From positions 3,364 through 58,851 of the forward strand of contig JAJZZC010000009.1 in NCBI GenBank assembly GCA_021797775.1: 55,488 bases of DNA. Direction: 5' to 3'. The notes under the pieces were generated by a model. That model saw only the letters and a program-made list of their open reading frames with translations. It was not told the origin of the DNA and did not search any database. The stretch comes from Bacillota bacterium. GTDB taxonomy: Bacteria; Bacillota; Sulfobacillia; RBS10-35; JAJYVN01. A program made the translations under genes and the position numbers. Positions 29,297-41,200 of this stretch are shown here, in pieces; the stretch's first letter is position 1, and every line of letters begins with the position of its first letter.

Positions 29297-32200
29297 CTAC
29301 TCCTCCAGCTTCAGCGTCTCCCCCACGTGCAACCGCCGGAGGGAGAACAGCAACGCCCCTAGGGCGATGGCCAGCAGGGCGACCAATACGACGGCGACCT
29401 GGGCCAGGGCCCCGCCCGGCCCGAGGGCAAGGAAGGGCGGTGCGTTGGGTCCCGTGAAGGCGGGCCGGAGCAACGGGAGGAAGAGCGCAGCCGCGACCAG
29501 GCCGGCGGCGGCGCCAGCGGCGGCGCCGAACAGCAGCAGCGTCCCCTGCTCCACCGCGACGGTCGCCAGGACCGAGCCCCACGGCAGCCCCAGCGCAAAG
29601 AGCAGGCCGAGTTGGCTGAGCTGGCCGCGCAGCAGCACAACGGCATAGAGCAGGTAGCCGAGAATGGTGATGCCCAGGGCCGTCAGGAAACCGACGGTCA
29701 GCATGCCGGTCTGCCCCGCCCACTCCGGGGTGCTCAGGGCCTGGCCCGCCAGGGTCGAGGCCACCAGGGACGCCTGGGTGAAGATACCCTTGTCGGCCAG
29801 GGCGGTTTCGATCGCCGGCAGGCTGGCGTGCGGGGACAGTTGCAACAGGGCCGTTCGGTAGGCGGGAATCATGCCCATCGCGCTCTTGGCATACGCCAGA
29901 TTGGCCACCACCAGCGGCGCGTTGGCGTCGGCGCCCGACCAGCGCTGGACCGCGCCGACATCGGTAAAGGTTCCATTATAGATGCCATCGCTGAGCGAAA
30001 AGCTCTGGCCGACCTGGAGGCCCATCTGGTTGGCAAAGGCCGGGTCTACCAGGGCCGCCCCGGGCTGGGAGGTCAACAGGTTGACGTAGTGGAGCAGGGG
30101 GTGCGGGTTGAGGCCAGGCATCCACCAAGCCACCTGGGCGTAGGTCGAGGGATTGACCAGCACCAGGTCAGCCTGTCCAGAGTTCAGAGGGCCCTGGACG
30201 GTGACCTGCTCCTGCACGAGTTCTGCGGCGTGCCGCAGCCCCGGGACACCGGCGTGCAGGGAAAACGGGGGCATCGGGCGCACGCCCTGCGGCCCGATGG
30301 GCGCGTTGTCGTAGGTGAGGCACACCCCGATCTCCGGCTTCATGATCGAGCAGGGTGAGACCTCCTGCAGTTGGACCTGGGCCCCGACCTGGTAGTCCGC
30401 GGCCGCCGTCAGGTTCTGGTCGAGCGTCCGGGCGGATGCCGCGGAGTAACTGCCGAGGGCGGCCGTGAAGCAGAGCAGGAGCAAGACGGGGGCGAACTGC
30501 GAGGGCAAGCGGCCGATGCGCCGCAGCGGTAGGCTCAGCGCCGGCCGCACGAACGGACCCGCCAGCGCGTCGAGCGTGCGCAGCAGCCACCCCAGGAACC
30601 GCACCACGAGCAAGCCCGACACCACGAGGAAGACGGGCGGCAGGACGAAGAGCGCCGGGTCGCCCACCAGGGCGGCCGCGCCGCCGCCGCCCTGTACCGA
30701 GGCCTTGTGGAACACCCACCAAATCACGGCAAGCAGCAGCAGGGCCACGCCGTCCAGGTAGGCGCGCTGCCACAGGGGCTGGTCCACCGTGCGCGAGGAC
30801 CGCAGCCGCGCGCTGACGATGCTGCGCCCGAGCCCCACGAGCACCGGGACCATGGCGGCGAGGACGCCGAGCGCGGCCGCCACACCCGCGTACGCGAAGT
30901 CGATCGGGCGGATGAACACGGGCAGCGGGCGCGCCGCCGCGAAGTGCAGAAACCCCTCAGACGAACCCACCACCCGGGAGAACAGCGCTGCGGGGAACGG
31001 CCCCAGGGCCGCTACCGGGATGGCCAGCAGCACCCACTCCAATAGGTAGAGGGACAGAATCTGACCCACGGGCGCGCCCCGACTGGCGAAGACGGCGATC
31101 TCGCCCCTGTCGGCGGCGACGATGAGGCTCGCGGTGATGGCGACGAAGTAGAGGGCGATGGCCAGAATCGGCACACTGACCAAGCGGAGGAGGCCGGTGA
31201 GGGTCTCCTCCCGCTGCACGAAGGCGGAGAGTTCCGCGTAGGGCGAGACGTCCATCCGCGCCCCCGGGACCACGCCGCTGATCTGGAGCGCGGCCCGCTG
31301 CACGCCGGTCATCACCGCCGGTACCTGCTGGGCGATGAGCCGTCGCAGGTGGAGGCTCGTGTACCAGGCCGCTTCGCCCAGGGTGACCTGGCCCTTGGCC
31401 TCTAGCGCGGAGAACGCGGACGGCGCGACGAAGAAGTCCGAGGTGAAGTACCGGTACGGCCAGAACGGCCCCGTCGGGTCGAGCTGCTGGAAGACACCGA
31501 CCAAGCGCAACCGTACGTAGCTACCCGGGACCGCCGCCGACGGGTAAAGGTACACCTGCCCGACCTGCAGGTGGTCGGTCTTGTACGCCTCCTGGGTGAC
31601 GATGGCCTCCAGGATGCCGCCGCGTTCCGGCGCCGTGTGGTAGGCCCGTCCGAGCACCATATGGACGTGGGCGCGAAGGTGCGTGAGCATGTCGATGCTC
31701 GTGCCACCAAAGTAGACCCCCGAGGCGTATGGGTTGCTGATCTCGGCCTGGGTGATCACCTGCTGGTCCTGCGTGGCGGCGTAACGCACCAGCGGCGTGG
31801 CCGGCAGGCCCACGCCGCGACCCACACCGGCCGTGAGGGACGCTAAGCGGCTGGCCGCCGACGCGGGCAGGCCGGCCGAACCCGTGAGCCCCGGCTGGCT
31901 CGGCGGGAGCCAGCGAACCAGCACCGCCCCGGCGGGGCGGTCGTTGTACGGCTGGAGCCCGGCCTGCAACACCCGCGTCAGGGAACCGGCGGTATAGAGG
32001 GGCACCGTCGCGGCAACCGCCGCCGCCAAGAGCAGGCCGAAGGCGAGACCGAGCACGCGGATCCAACTGGCGCGCAGGCGCCGGGCGGCCAGCATCAGCA
32101 CCGTGAAGACAGCACGCGGCACGGCGGCCGGACCATGGGCCTGCGCCCCCCCACCCGGGCGCGACCCGGCCACCTCCCGCGGCAGCAGCGGGGGTGGCTC

Positions 32201-34369
32201 CGCCGCGGCGGCATGCCCCCTCGAGCCGGCCGCATCCAGGCGTTCGCCCAGGACAGGATCGGGGGCATCGGCGGCGCGCGGCCACACCGCGCGCAGGCGT
32301 ACCCCGGCGAGCAACGCGACGGCCAAGGCCAGCCATCCGCCGAGCGGCACGTTGAGCACGGCTCCGGGTACGGAGCCGGCTGCGGCCTGCAGGTCGGGCC
32401 AGAACAGGCCCGAGGCGGCCCAACCAGCCAACGCGCCCCAGGCCAGGCCCGCGCCGCCGAGGGCCGGCACGGCCAGCTCGCCCGCCACGCGCGCCGCCTC
32501 GGAGGCCGACAACGCGAGTTCGACCTCGGCGACGGGTAGCGATTCCTCATCGCGCCAACCGAGGCGCAGCCCGACGAAGGCCAGGACTGCGGCGAGCAGC
32601 CCCAGCGGCCAGAGCACCCACGCCAGGGGGGCGGGTCCGCCGCCCTTTGCGGCGCGCACCGCGCCCCGCGCTCGGAGCCCACGCTGGGACAGGGCGGCCA
32701 CGATGTTGGCCACGCGGGCGTGCGGCATGAGACGCATGAGCGCGTACGCGTCGAAGCCGGAGGCGTTATACGCCCCGTGCTGCTGCAGCGCGGGCAGGAG
32801 CGCGCTCCAGCGCACAAGCGCCCAGGGGCCAACGGACACCGGCATGCCCGGCCACGACGGCACCACGGCCAGGACGGGCACCACCCCCATGAGCCCGCTC
32901 TGCATCGTCTGCCCGGCGCGCAGGCCGGTGGCCTGGGCCAGGGCTTCTGAGATCACCGCCCCACGCCCGTGCGCCGTCAGCAGCGCGAGCGCGCGCCGCC
33001 CGGTGGCCGCGTACCCCTGCGGCCAGCGCACGACGGCGGCATACGCCGCTGGCGAGATGCCGACCAGGGTCGCGGGGGTTGTGCCGACGCTGCCCGTCTG
33101 CACCTGATCCTGCGCCGGCACCAGCGCCGTCGCCGCCACCACGCCCGGCAGCCCCCGATTGGTGGAGGCGATGTCTGGCACGGGCAGCGCCTGCAGGATC
33201 GTCTCCGTGCAAAAGCCCGCGCACGGGGCTGGCCAGGCCTCCTCCAGGCGGAGGTCGGAACCGGCGCGCATCGCTGCCTGGGCACGGGACGTGGCCATCA
33301 CCGCCGCGCTGCCGCCGAACGCGAACGTGGCGGAGGCGGCGGCCAAGCAGGGGACGAGCAGGTACCCCCACCCGCGGCCGCGGCTCACCGCGCGCAGCGG
33401 CAGTACCACCGCCGACGCGAGCCTCCGCGCGCGCCGGTCGAGCCAGGCAGCCGCGGCCACGGCGAGCCGTGCGCCCAGCAGCGCGGCGCCGAGGGCGAAG
33501 GCGGCCGGCGCCACGTAGGCAAGCGGGGCCAGCAGGGGGTGAGGCGGCGGCGCGCTCACCGGTGGCAGGCCACCGCTGGAAAAGGCCGGGCCGCTCAGCG
33601 TGGCGGCGGCCGCTGCCGCGGCCCCGCCGCGCGCCTCGCCGGCCACGAGCGGCCCCACCGCCCCGGAGAGCGCGAGCAGGACGACGTCCAGGTACCAGCG
33701 GAAGACCACCGGGGCGCGCCAGCCGCCGACCCGCTGGCGTGGATGCGCCCGCGCCGGATCCCGCAGCACCGGCTCCCGCGCTGCGTGCAGCGTGACCCCC
33801 GCCGCCGCCACGCCAGCGGCCACCGACCAGAGCCAGGCCTGGCCGAGCAGGGCGCCCACGCCCACCCCCGGAGCGCGCAGCGGCAGTACGGCGGCCAACG
33901 GCGCCACGGCGAGCGGCACGAGCACCCCCGCCGCGAGCGCAAGCAGGGCCCGGGGCCCCGCGGCCAGCAAGAGAAGCTGTAGCGGGTTCGCCCCGCGGGC
34001 GGAGAGCAGGCGCCAGCGTGCCGCACCGGCCACGACATCCGCCCGGACCTGCCGGTGGAGGAACAGCAGCGCGGCCGCGATGACCGCGGGCGCTGCCAGC
34101 GCGGCCGCGGGCCCTACCGCCGCCAACTGAGCCACTCCGGACGGGTTGAGGCGCCCGGCCAGCGCGGCCCCGGCGAGGCCGGCGGCCACCGTGGCGCAGC
34201 ATACCGGGACCAGGGCCCGCCGTAAGCCGCCGCCGTCGAGCACGGCGGCCACACGACCGAGCACGGTGCGCCCGGCCACGGGCGCGGCCGCCTGTTCATG
34301 CTCCCAGTCCCACGAACCGTCCGGCCGCCGGAACCCACCGGCCTGCGGTTCGTCGTTCGTGACGTCCAC
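29297..34369 (-). CDS. giant FtsX-like ABC permease 1
   Basis: A protein of about 1690 residues, Ala/Leu-rich, with many membrane helices in clusters and large extracytoplasmic domains. Two FtsX-type repeats are visible. RPAGAVLVRWLPPSQPG (beginning of an ectodomain) matches RPAGAVLLLQNAGGPGG in permease 2. The end-of-cluster segment LPLRAVSRGRGWGYLLVP with LRLEEAWPAPC in the first half matches LPLRRIGRLPSQFAPV with QLQEVSPC in the second. The first repeat seems to lack its ectodomain 1. These permeases work with an ATPase to move lipids, lipoproteins or peptides or to do mechanical work; no ATPase gene is nearby. The start is uncertain; GTG 34369 was chosen. The C terminus is LHVGETLKLEE. 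Confidence 0.8.
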   Translation of the reverse strand: MDVTNDEPQAGGFRRPDGSWDWEHEQAAAPVAGRTVLGRVAAVLDGGGLRRALVPVCCATVAAGLAGAALAGRLNPSGVAQLAAVGPAAALAAPAVIAAALLFLHRQVRADVVAGAARWRLLSARGANPLQLLLLAAGPRALLALAAGVLVPLAVAPLAAVLPLRAPGVGVGALLGQAWLWSVAAGVAAAGVTLHAAREPVLRDPARAHPRQRVGGWRAPVVFRWYLDVVLLALSGAVGPLVAGEARGGAAAAAAATLSGPAFSSGGLPPVSAPPPHPLLAPLAYVAPAAFALGAALLGARLAVAAAAWLDRRARRLASAVVLPLRAVSRGRGWGYLLVPCLAAASATFAFGGSAAVMATSRAQAAMRAGSDLRLEEAWPAPCAGFCTETILQALPVPDIASTNRGLPGVVAATALVPAQDQVQTGSVGTTPATLVGISPAAYAAVVRWPQGYAATGRRALALLTAHGRGAVISEALAQATGLRAGQTMQSGLMGVVPVLAVVPSWPGMPVSVGPWALVRWSALLPALQQHGAYNASGFDAYALMRLMPHARVANIVAALSQRGLRARGAVRAAKGGGPAPLAWVLWPLGLLAAVLAFVGLRLGWRDEESLPVAEVELALSASEAARVAGELAVPALGGAGLAWGALAGWAASGLFWPDLQAAAGSVPGAVLNVPLGGWLALAVALLAGVRLRAVWPRAADAPDPVLGERLDAAGSRGHAAAAEPPPLLPREVAGSRPGGGAQAHGPAAVPRAVFTVLMLAARRLRASWIRVLGLAFGLLLAAAVAATVPLYTAGSLTRVLQAGLQPYNDRPAGAVLVRWLPPSQPGLTGSAGLPASAASRLASLTAGVGRGVGLPATPLVRYAATQDQQVITQAEISNPYASGVYFGGTSIDMLTHLRAHVHMVLGRAYHTAPERGGILEAIVTQEAYKTDHLQVGQVYLYPSAAVPGSYVRLRLVGVFQQLDPTGPFWPYRYFTSDFFVAPSAFSALEAKGQVTLGEAAWYTSLHLRRLIAQQVPAVMTGVQRAALQISGVVPGARMDVSPYAELSAFVQREETLTGLLRLVSVPILAIALYFVAITASLIVAADRGEIAVFASRGAPVGQILSLYLLEWVLLAIPVAALGPFPAALFSRVVGSSEGFLHFAAARPLPVFIRPIDFAYAGVAAALGVLAAMVPVLVGLGRSIVSARLRSSRTVDQPLWQRAYLDGVALLLLAVIWWVFHKASVQGGGGAAALVGDPALFVLPPVFLVVSGLLVVRFLGWLLRTLDALAGPFVRPALSLPLRRIGRLPSQFAPVLLLLCFTAALGSYSAASARTLDQNLTAAADYQVGAQVQLQEVSPCSIMKPEIGVCLTYDNAPIGPQGVRPMPPFSLHAGVPGLRHAAELVQEQVTVQGPLNSGQADLVLVNPSTYAQVAWWMPGLNPHPLLHYVNLLTSQPGAALVDPAFANQMGLQVGQSFSLSDGIYNGTFTDVGAVQRWSGADANAPLVVANLAYAKSAMGMIPAYRTALLQLSPHASLPAIETALADKGIFTQASLVASTLAGQALSTPEWAGQTGMLTVGFLTALGITILGYLLYAVVLLRGQLSQLGLLFALGLPWGSVLATVAVEQGTLLLFGAAAGAAAGLVAAALFLPLLRPAFTGPNAPPFLALGPGGALAQVAVVLVALLAIALGALLFSLRRLHVGETLKLEE

Positions 34370-34768
34370 CCCCAGGTCGCCGCGGGGAACCGGGCGGGCG
34401 GGGCCGTCCGGCGACCAAGCCGACGGGTCGCACACCCTCCGAGGTCCCGACCGTCCACGCGGGCACGGCCCGTGCGGCGTCCGGCGCCTGACTTCCCCGT
34501 GGGGGCGGGGATCCCCTGTCGCCCTCACCCGAAACGGGCGACGATCTGGGGGCATCGACCCGGCGTACGTCCAGACACGGGGTGGCACCCCGGTGAGCGG
34601 GGGTGACTACCCGGTTCCGGGTGCCGGGTCGCTGGCGTTTGGCGCGCCGCCATGGTGGCCCAGCACGGTGGCGCCTCGACCGGGGCCGCGAGCACGACCG
34701 CCACCACCGGGGTGAGGAACTGCCACGACCGCTTGGCACAGCCTTTTAGGGAGGTAGAGGATGGCCAT
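34370..34768. other. intergenic region before permease 1
   Basis: About 400 bases. The permease reading frame stays open upstream to 34588, but without a better start or hydrophobic segment. No promoter was recognised with confidence. Confidence 0.35.
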
Positions 34769-35008
34769 ATGGCTGGGGAACACGCGATCTCAGTAAGGCA
34801 AACGGCGCGGCGCCTGAGTGTAATCATTCGCACCCTCTACCGTTGGGAGGCTGCGGGCCGCCGCCTGCCGGCCACGCTGCTGTCAACGGGCCAGCGCCGG
34901 TTCTCCTCGCGCGTTCGGCTCCGCGGCAGTAGCGCAAGCGGCTTGCCCGTTTCACAGCCATGGATGCCGGAGAACCGACTGTACGCCACGCACGCGGCGC
35001 GGCGTTAG
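34769..35008 (+). pseudogene. MerR-type helix-turn-helix remnant (IS607 TnpA-like N terminus)
   Basis: A 79-residue frame from ATG 34769, with GGGAGG 13 bases upstream. ISVRQTARRLSVIIRTLYRW, followed by EAAGR and TGQRRFSS, matches the DNA-binding head of MerR regulators and of IS607-family serine recombinases. Those continue into an effector or catalytic domain, which is missing here: the frame ends in Arg/Ser-rich sequence. It is probably a fragment of a mobile element or regulator lying between the two giant permeases. Assignment is by pattern only. Confidence 0.45.
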
Positions 35009-35264
35009 GCGAGACGCGCGGCGATTCCCCTTAGCCCGCCGGTCCTACTCGTGCGTACGGGACCCGCTCCTCGCCCGGCACCGGGAAGGAACCGGGGGCG
35101 ACCGGCGGATTGGGACGGCACGAACAGCGGCTACGTAAGCATTCGGTGAAGTGCGTGCCGAGCCACTAGCTGTGGTACGCGCTCGCCACGGGGGTGCCGT
35201 CGACCCACCAGGCGTAGCGGTCCCAACGCAGTTCACCGAACAAGCGGGTACTGCTACCACCACG

Positions 35265-38200
35265 TCAACCCTCCTCAGCAGGGGACCCGGCGGACGCGCG
35301 CGCAGCAGCGTCTCGGGCCGCGACGCCCGCCGCGACGGCGACGACCGCCCCGCACACCGCCAGCGTCAGTCCCAGGGCGAGCGGCCCCTCGCCCACCGTC
35401 ACGAAGGGCGCCGCGCCGGCGGGGGCCGGCAGCGGCTGCACGCCCGGGAGGGGGGCCCCACCTGCCGACACCCCCGAGAGCACCCCCAGCAGGGGCACCA
35501 GCAGGCGGTCGGCAGAGACCCCGGCCAACAGGCCGCCGACCGCGCCGCCAGCGCCGAGCAGCCAGATCTCCATGCGTGCGGCGGCCGCCAAGTCGGCGCG
35601 CTCGACCCCGAGGGCGCGCAGGAGCGCGAGGTCCGCCGGCCCACCAGCGCGCAGCAGGACCAGCAGCAGGAAGCCGAGCGCGCCCGCCAGCGCCAGTGCG
35701 GGGAGGACTGCGGCGAGCAGGGCGGAGAGGGCTCTGGAGGCCGGGGCGGCGCGCACCGCGCCGAGATCCGCCGCACGCGCGGTGGAGTCGATGACGAAGA
35801 GGCCGCGCGCCTGCAGGGCTTGGGCCAGGCGGGCCTGGTCGGTGCGAGGCCTCAGGCGCAGCAGGGCCAGGTACGCCACCGGCTTCAGGGAGAAATCCCG
35901 GCGCAGGGTGACGGCGTCGCCGACGACCAGGGTTCCTTGGGCGTCGACCCCTGGCCACACACGCACCGGGCCGCCCAGGGTCACGGGCAGGGTCCGCCCG
36001 TTGACGGTCAGCTCCAGCACCTGGCCCGGGCGCAGGGCAGCCGCGCGCACCCACCCCTCGCCGGCGAAGACGCGGCCCAGGCCGACGCCCGCCATGTAGG
36101 CGCCCAGGGACAGCGGGTTGATGTCCACCCGCCACCAAGCTGCAGCAGGGTAGCTCGCAGGGTCGACCCCGACGACCTCGGCGGCGCGGGCCGGCCCGCC
36201 GGGCACCGCCACGGTCCCTGCCCGTTCCAGCAGGCGCGTGGCCGCGAGCACTCCGGGCAGGGCCCGGTTGACGGCGAACGGCGCCGGCGGCGGCGGCGGC
36301 AGCTGGTAGGCGAAGGCGCTCGTGCCCCACGGCCGGTTGCCGACAACACAATGGAAGCGCTGGTAGGGCGAAACCTGCTGGCCGCGGGGCGCCGGGAGGT
36401 AGGGTGGCATCTCGCCGCATGGCGCCGTCCAGCCCTCGGCGAGGGCGGCGTCCGCACCGGCGGCCAGACCCGCCGCGGCCTGCCGGTACAGGCGCAGGCT
36501 GCGGCCCGCGCCGGCTACGGCGTAGGACTGGCCGACGGCCAGGACAGCCAGCAGCCAGGCCGCGCTCCACCGCCCGGGGGAACGGCTGAAGCGGCGCGCC
36601 ACCAGGAGCGGCCCCAGGGCGAGGCCCTGCCCCCAGCGGCGCTCGACCCAGGCTGCACCGAGGCGCGCGAGGCCCATCAAGCCCAGGCCCACGCCCAGCA
36701 CCAGCAGCGTGGCCAGAACGAACGCGACCAGGGGCGCCTGGGTGGCGCTGAGGGCGGCCCGTACCGGGCCAGCGTGTAGGCGCACGGCCGCGAGTGCCGT
36801 GACCCCGAGGAACAGGGCGCTAAGAAGGAGCGGGATCCCGGGGTAACGCGGCGGGCGGGCGGCCAGTGCCCGGCGGGCAGGGACAGCGCCCGCGTGGCGG
36901 GAGAGTGGCCAGAGGACGAGGGCGGCGGCGGCCAGGGCGGCGGCCGTCGCCAGTGCCGCGCCCGCCCAGGCCGCGCCGGGTGGCAGTAGTGCGGCCACCA
37001 CGCGGGCAAGCAGGCCGCCGTTGACGTGGGACGGCGGCTCCAGCGCCCCGGCGACCGCTGCGCCGACCAGCACGGCCACCGCGCCGAGTGGCAGCAGCCC
37101 CCCGGCGGCGGCGAGGAAGGCCGCACCCGGAGCACCCCTGGCTTGCAGGGCGTCAGCGGCCGGCCCGCCCGCCCGCCGCAGGCCGTCCGCCGCGAGCGCG
37201 GCCAGCAGCAGCGCCGCGGCCAGCGCTGGGGCCGCCAGCAGGCGGAGCACCGCCCGCAACCGGGCGGCTTCGCGGAGGTAGGCCTGCAGTTCCCCCAGCG
37301 GCGAGGCAGCCAGCAGGTTGCCGCCCGGCAGGTCGACGCCGGCCTGCACCCGCGCCAGGCCGGCCTCAGCCCGTACCGCACGGCCGGGGGTCAAGCGGCG
37401 AACGGCGAGGACGCGATAGGCCGAGATCAAGTCGATCGCCCGCGGGTACGCCTGGGCAAGCCGCTCCAGCGCCCCCGGGGCGACAAAGACGACCGGGCCC
37501 AGGCTGCGATAGGGCCAGAACGCGCTGTCGGCCGCGGGGGTGAAGACGCCGACGATGTGCAGGCGCAACAGCGGGGGCCCGTATCCCGGCGCGGGCTCCA
37601 GGGCGTACGTGCCGCCGGGGATCAACCCCATCTGCCGCGCGGCGGAGGCCGTCACCGCGCCCTCCACCCCGCCGTGCGGCCCAGGGGACGCGGAGGGCAG
37701 GCGGCCGAAGTTCAGGGCCACGTGGGCCGCTATGCCGGGCTGCGCGTCGAGCTGCACGACGGCCAGCGGTGGGCCGCCAGCGGGACGACCGTCCTGTTCC
37801 GGGAAGAGCGGCATCGACACGGTCTCGGTCACCGTGACGGTGGGCGTGGCGGGCAGACCCGTCAGCGCCGGCAGCGCGCCGGCGGCGCTCGCCAGAACCG
37901 CCGGCGCACTGCTCTGGACGACGCCGCCGGGGCCGCCGGCGTTCTGCAGGAGCAGCACCGCGCCCGCAGGGCGCCCGTGCTGTGGCGTCAGAGAACCGCG
38001 CAGCATGGCCGATAGGGCGGACCCCGCCGCCGTCGCGGCGGCCGCGCCCACCCAAGCGGACAGCGCCAGCGCCAGCCCAAGGACGGCCACCTCGCGCGGC
38101 GCCGCGCGCCAACGCCCGGCCACCAGCCACACCGCCGCAAGGCCGCGCGCGCGGGCGGCGACCGCCGCCCGGGTCCAAAGCCGCGCGGCGGCGCGTGCAG

Positions 38201-41200
38201 GCGCGTAGAGGGAAGGCCCACTGGGGAGCAGGGCAACCCCGGGCGCGAGAGCCGCCACCCCGTATGGGGGCGCGACGGCACGGGAGGCGAGGCTCGGCCC
38301 GGCGACAGGGAAAGGCGGCGGGTACGACCACGCACCATGCAGGCCGCTCGCGGATGCCGGGCGGCCGGCCGGGGCCGGCCCGCGGTCACCGCCCCGCCTG
38401 TCGGGGTGAGGGTCGTCGCCATCCCGGCGGCCGCCTGCCGCCAGCCTGCCGCCAGCAAGATCGAGAACGGCCCACGCCAGGGCGGTCGCAAGGGCGCACC
38501 AAGCCGGGAGCCAGGGGTGGGGCAGCACGGTGGCGGGGTGCGCCATGGGCGCGTGGGAGGATAACGCCACCAGCCAGGGGTCGCAGAGGCGCGCCGCCGC
38601 CGCGCCAGCGATCGACCCGGCGGTGATGCCCGTTCCCAGCCCAGCGACCCCTTCCAGCCACGCGGCCAGGCGGAGGTGCGCCGCACCGGCGCCGAGGGCG
38701 GAGAGCAGCCGCCGCTCCCGCCCGCGGCGGCGGGCCCTCCACGCCAACAGCGAGAGGCCGAGGAGAAGGGCCGCGGTCAGGCAGGACCAGCGGTCGATGC
38801 GCCAGAGGGCCAGGCGGCCCCGCGCCGCGGGGCGCGCCAGGTCGGCGGCGGCCACCCCTCCGGGGCGCTCCACGGACAGGACGCGGACACCGCGCGCACG
38901 CAGGGCCGCCAGCACGCCAGCCAGGCGCACCCCCGGCCGCAGCCGCAGCAACTCGTCCCAGGAGAGCGGCGCCAGGGGCCAGGACAGGGGCAGCGGCGCC
39001 CGCCAAGCAAACCCGGTGGACGTGACCCGCACGCCGCTGGGCGGGAGGTCGGGAACGGGTCCCGCCGCGCCGTAGGCGCCGACGAACAGCGGCGGGCCGG
39101 CCGGCGCCGCTCCGGGCCAGGGGCCGGCGGTGGCGGCGGCGACCCGTGGGGGGCAATCCGGCGCGAAGACCAGGCAGGGAAAGGCGGGGACGTAGTCCCC
39201 AGCGACCACCCCCGGCGCCGCGGCCGGACCGCCCACTAGCAAGACCTGCCCCGGGTGGCGCCGCAGGGCGCGGAGCGCGGCGGCCGGGCTCCGGCCAGCC
39301 GGCCAGAGCGCGGCGGTGGCATAGGTTTGGGGATCGAGGAGCAGGTAGCGCACGGTCTGGCTGTACGTCGGCCAGTCCGGCAGCGTCAGGAGGAAGACCC
39401 GGCTCGCGGCCGCCACCCCCGGGATGCCCGGGTTGGGGTCCGGCGGCACGGGCCAGGGCAGCCAGGACGGCGAAGGGCCGCTGGCGGCGGGCGCCGGCAC
39501 CTCGACGCCGCCCTTCAGGCACCGCTCCCCACCGAGCGCGACCAGCGTGTCGCAGGCCGCGGGGATCTCCTCGCGCACGCGCACCGGAGCGCCCACGCGG
39601 ACGACGGCCTGCCGCCACGCGGTCTCCCGGTACGAGGCGGACGCGGAAGCGGCGAAGAGTGCGGCGCCCACCGCCAGCGCCAGGAGACCGAGCGCCGCCG
39701 CTTCCGCCGCGAGCGGTCGCAGGAGCGCGCGCAGCGCCAGCAGCGCGGGCAGCCCAGCGGGAGCGCGGCGCGCCTCCGGGCGCGCGAGCAGGGCGCGCGC
39801 TGCCAGCGGCAGGCCGAACGCCGCACCGGCCAGCAGCCCCACGGGCAGCAGGAACAGCGCAGTCGGCGCCAAGGCCAACGGGTCCCAAGGGCGCGTGCCG
39901 AACACGGCGGCGGGCGCGGCCCGTCCCACCGCCGTGGCGGCGGCGAGCGCGCCGTAGAGCGCGAGGGCGAACGCCCCGGCGGCCAGACCGAGGGCGATGG
40001 CCCAAGCGCTGCCGAGTCGCCCACCGCGATCAGAGACCCGGTTGGGACCGGAGCGATGGAAGAGGACGCTGGCCAGCGGCGTCAGGGCCCCGAGCGCGCC
40101 GGCCAACCCTGGCGCGAGCGCCCAGAGGAAGGGCGAAAGCCCCGCCGCCGCAAGGCCGCCAGGGGCGGCCCCTCGTAGGGCCCATGCGGCCAGGGGAGGG
40201 CCGGCCGCTGCCGCGACCAAGGCCATGGCCAGCCACTCGGCCAGGTAGGAAGCGGCCAAGGCGGCTGGGGCGGCTCCCCGTGTCAGCCACAGGCCCAGGT
40301 GCTCGCGGTCGCGGTCCACGGCGACCCAACCGGCCAGCAGGGCCAGCCCCAGCGCGCACAAGAGGGCGGGGGCCGCCGAGAAGGCCAGTTGCCGCACCCA
40401 GAGCGCACGCCGGTTGAGAAACGCAAGCAGAGCGGCCCGTGGGGAGACGGTGAGCGCCGCGCCCGGCAGACTCCGCTGCGCCACCGTCGCCAGGGCCGTG
40501 AGGCCGCGGTAGGCGCGGCCCGCGTCGCCCGGTCCGAGCGCTGCGACATCCAGTGGCACCAGCGCGGTGAGTTCGGCGGGCGGCAGCGCCGGGGGGCCCG
40601 CTTCGTGCGCGAATAGCCGGAAGGAGACGGCGACCTCGATCGGGTGGGGAGAAAGCCCTGGGGACGCCGCCGCGAACACACCCACGACGCGCAGGCGCGC
40701 GACGGGGGCCCGCGCCGAACCGAGAACGAGCACGTCGCCCGGGCCCAATCGCTCAGCCACCGCGAAGGATTGGGATACCCCGACCTCTAGCACGCGGCCC
40801 GCCCCCAGCACAGGGGCGAAGGGCCCTCCAGCCTGCCAGTGGAGCCGCGCAGCCAGGCCCGCGACGGCCACAAGGCGCACGCGGCCCAGAGACCGCGGTG
40901 CCCCGTCGGACCCCGGGGGCGCCGGTGCCAAGGCAAAGGCCGGCAGCGGGCGCGACGCGGCGGAGAGCACGACGGGACCAGCAAAGACCCCTGCCAGCGG
41001 CCCAGCGCGCGCGGCGAGGTGCTGGAGTCGCGCGGGAAGCGCGGGCGAGAGCGGGACGGCCCCCGGACGGGGCACGAAGCGGATCGCGAGGGCGGCGGTG
41101 CCGGGCCGCGACCCGGCAGCCGTAGCCCGGCGCAGCGCGGAGGCGAGCGCCTGCGCCAGCGCACCGTCCGCGGCCATGGGCAGGGCGGCGGCGATGATCG

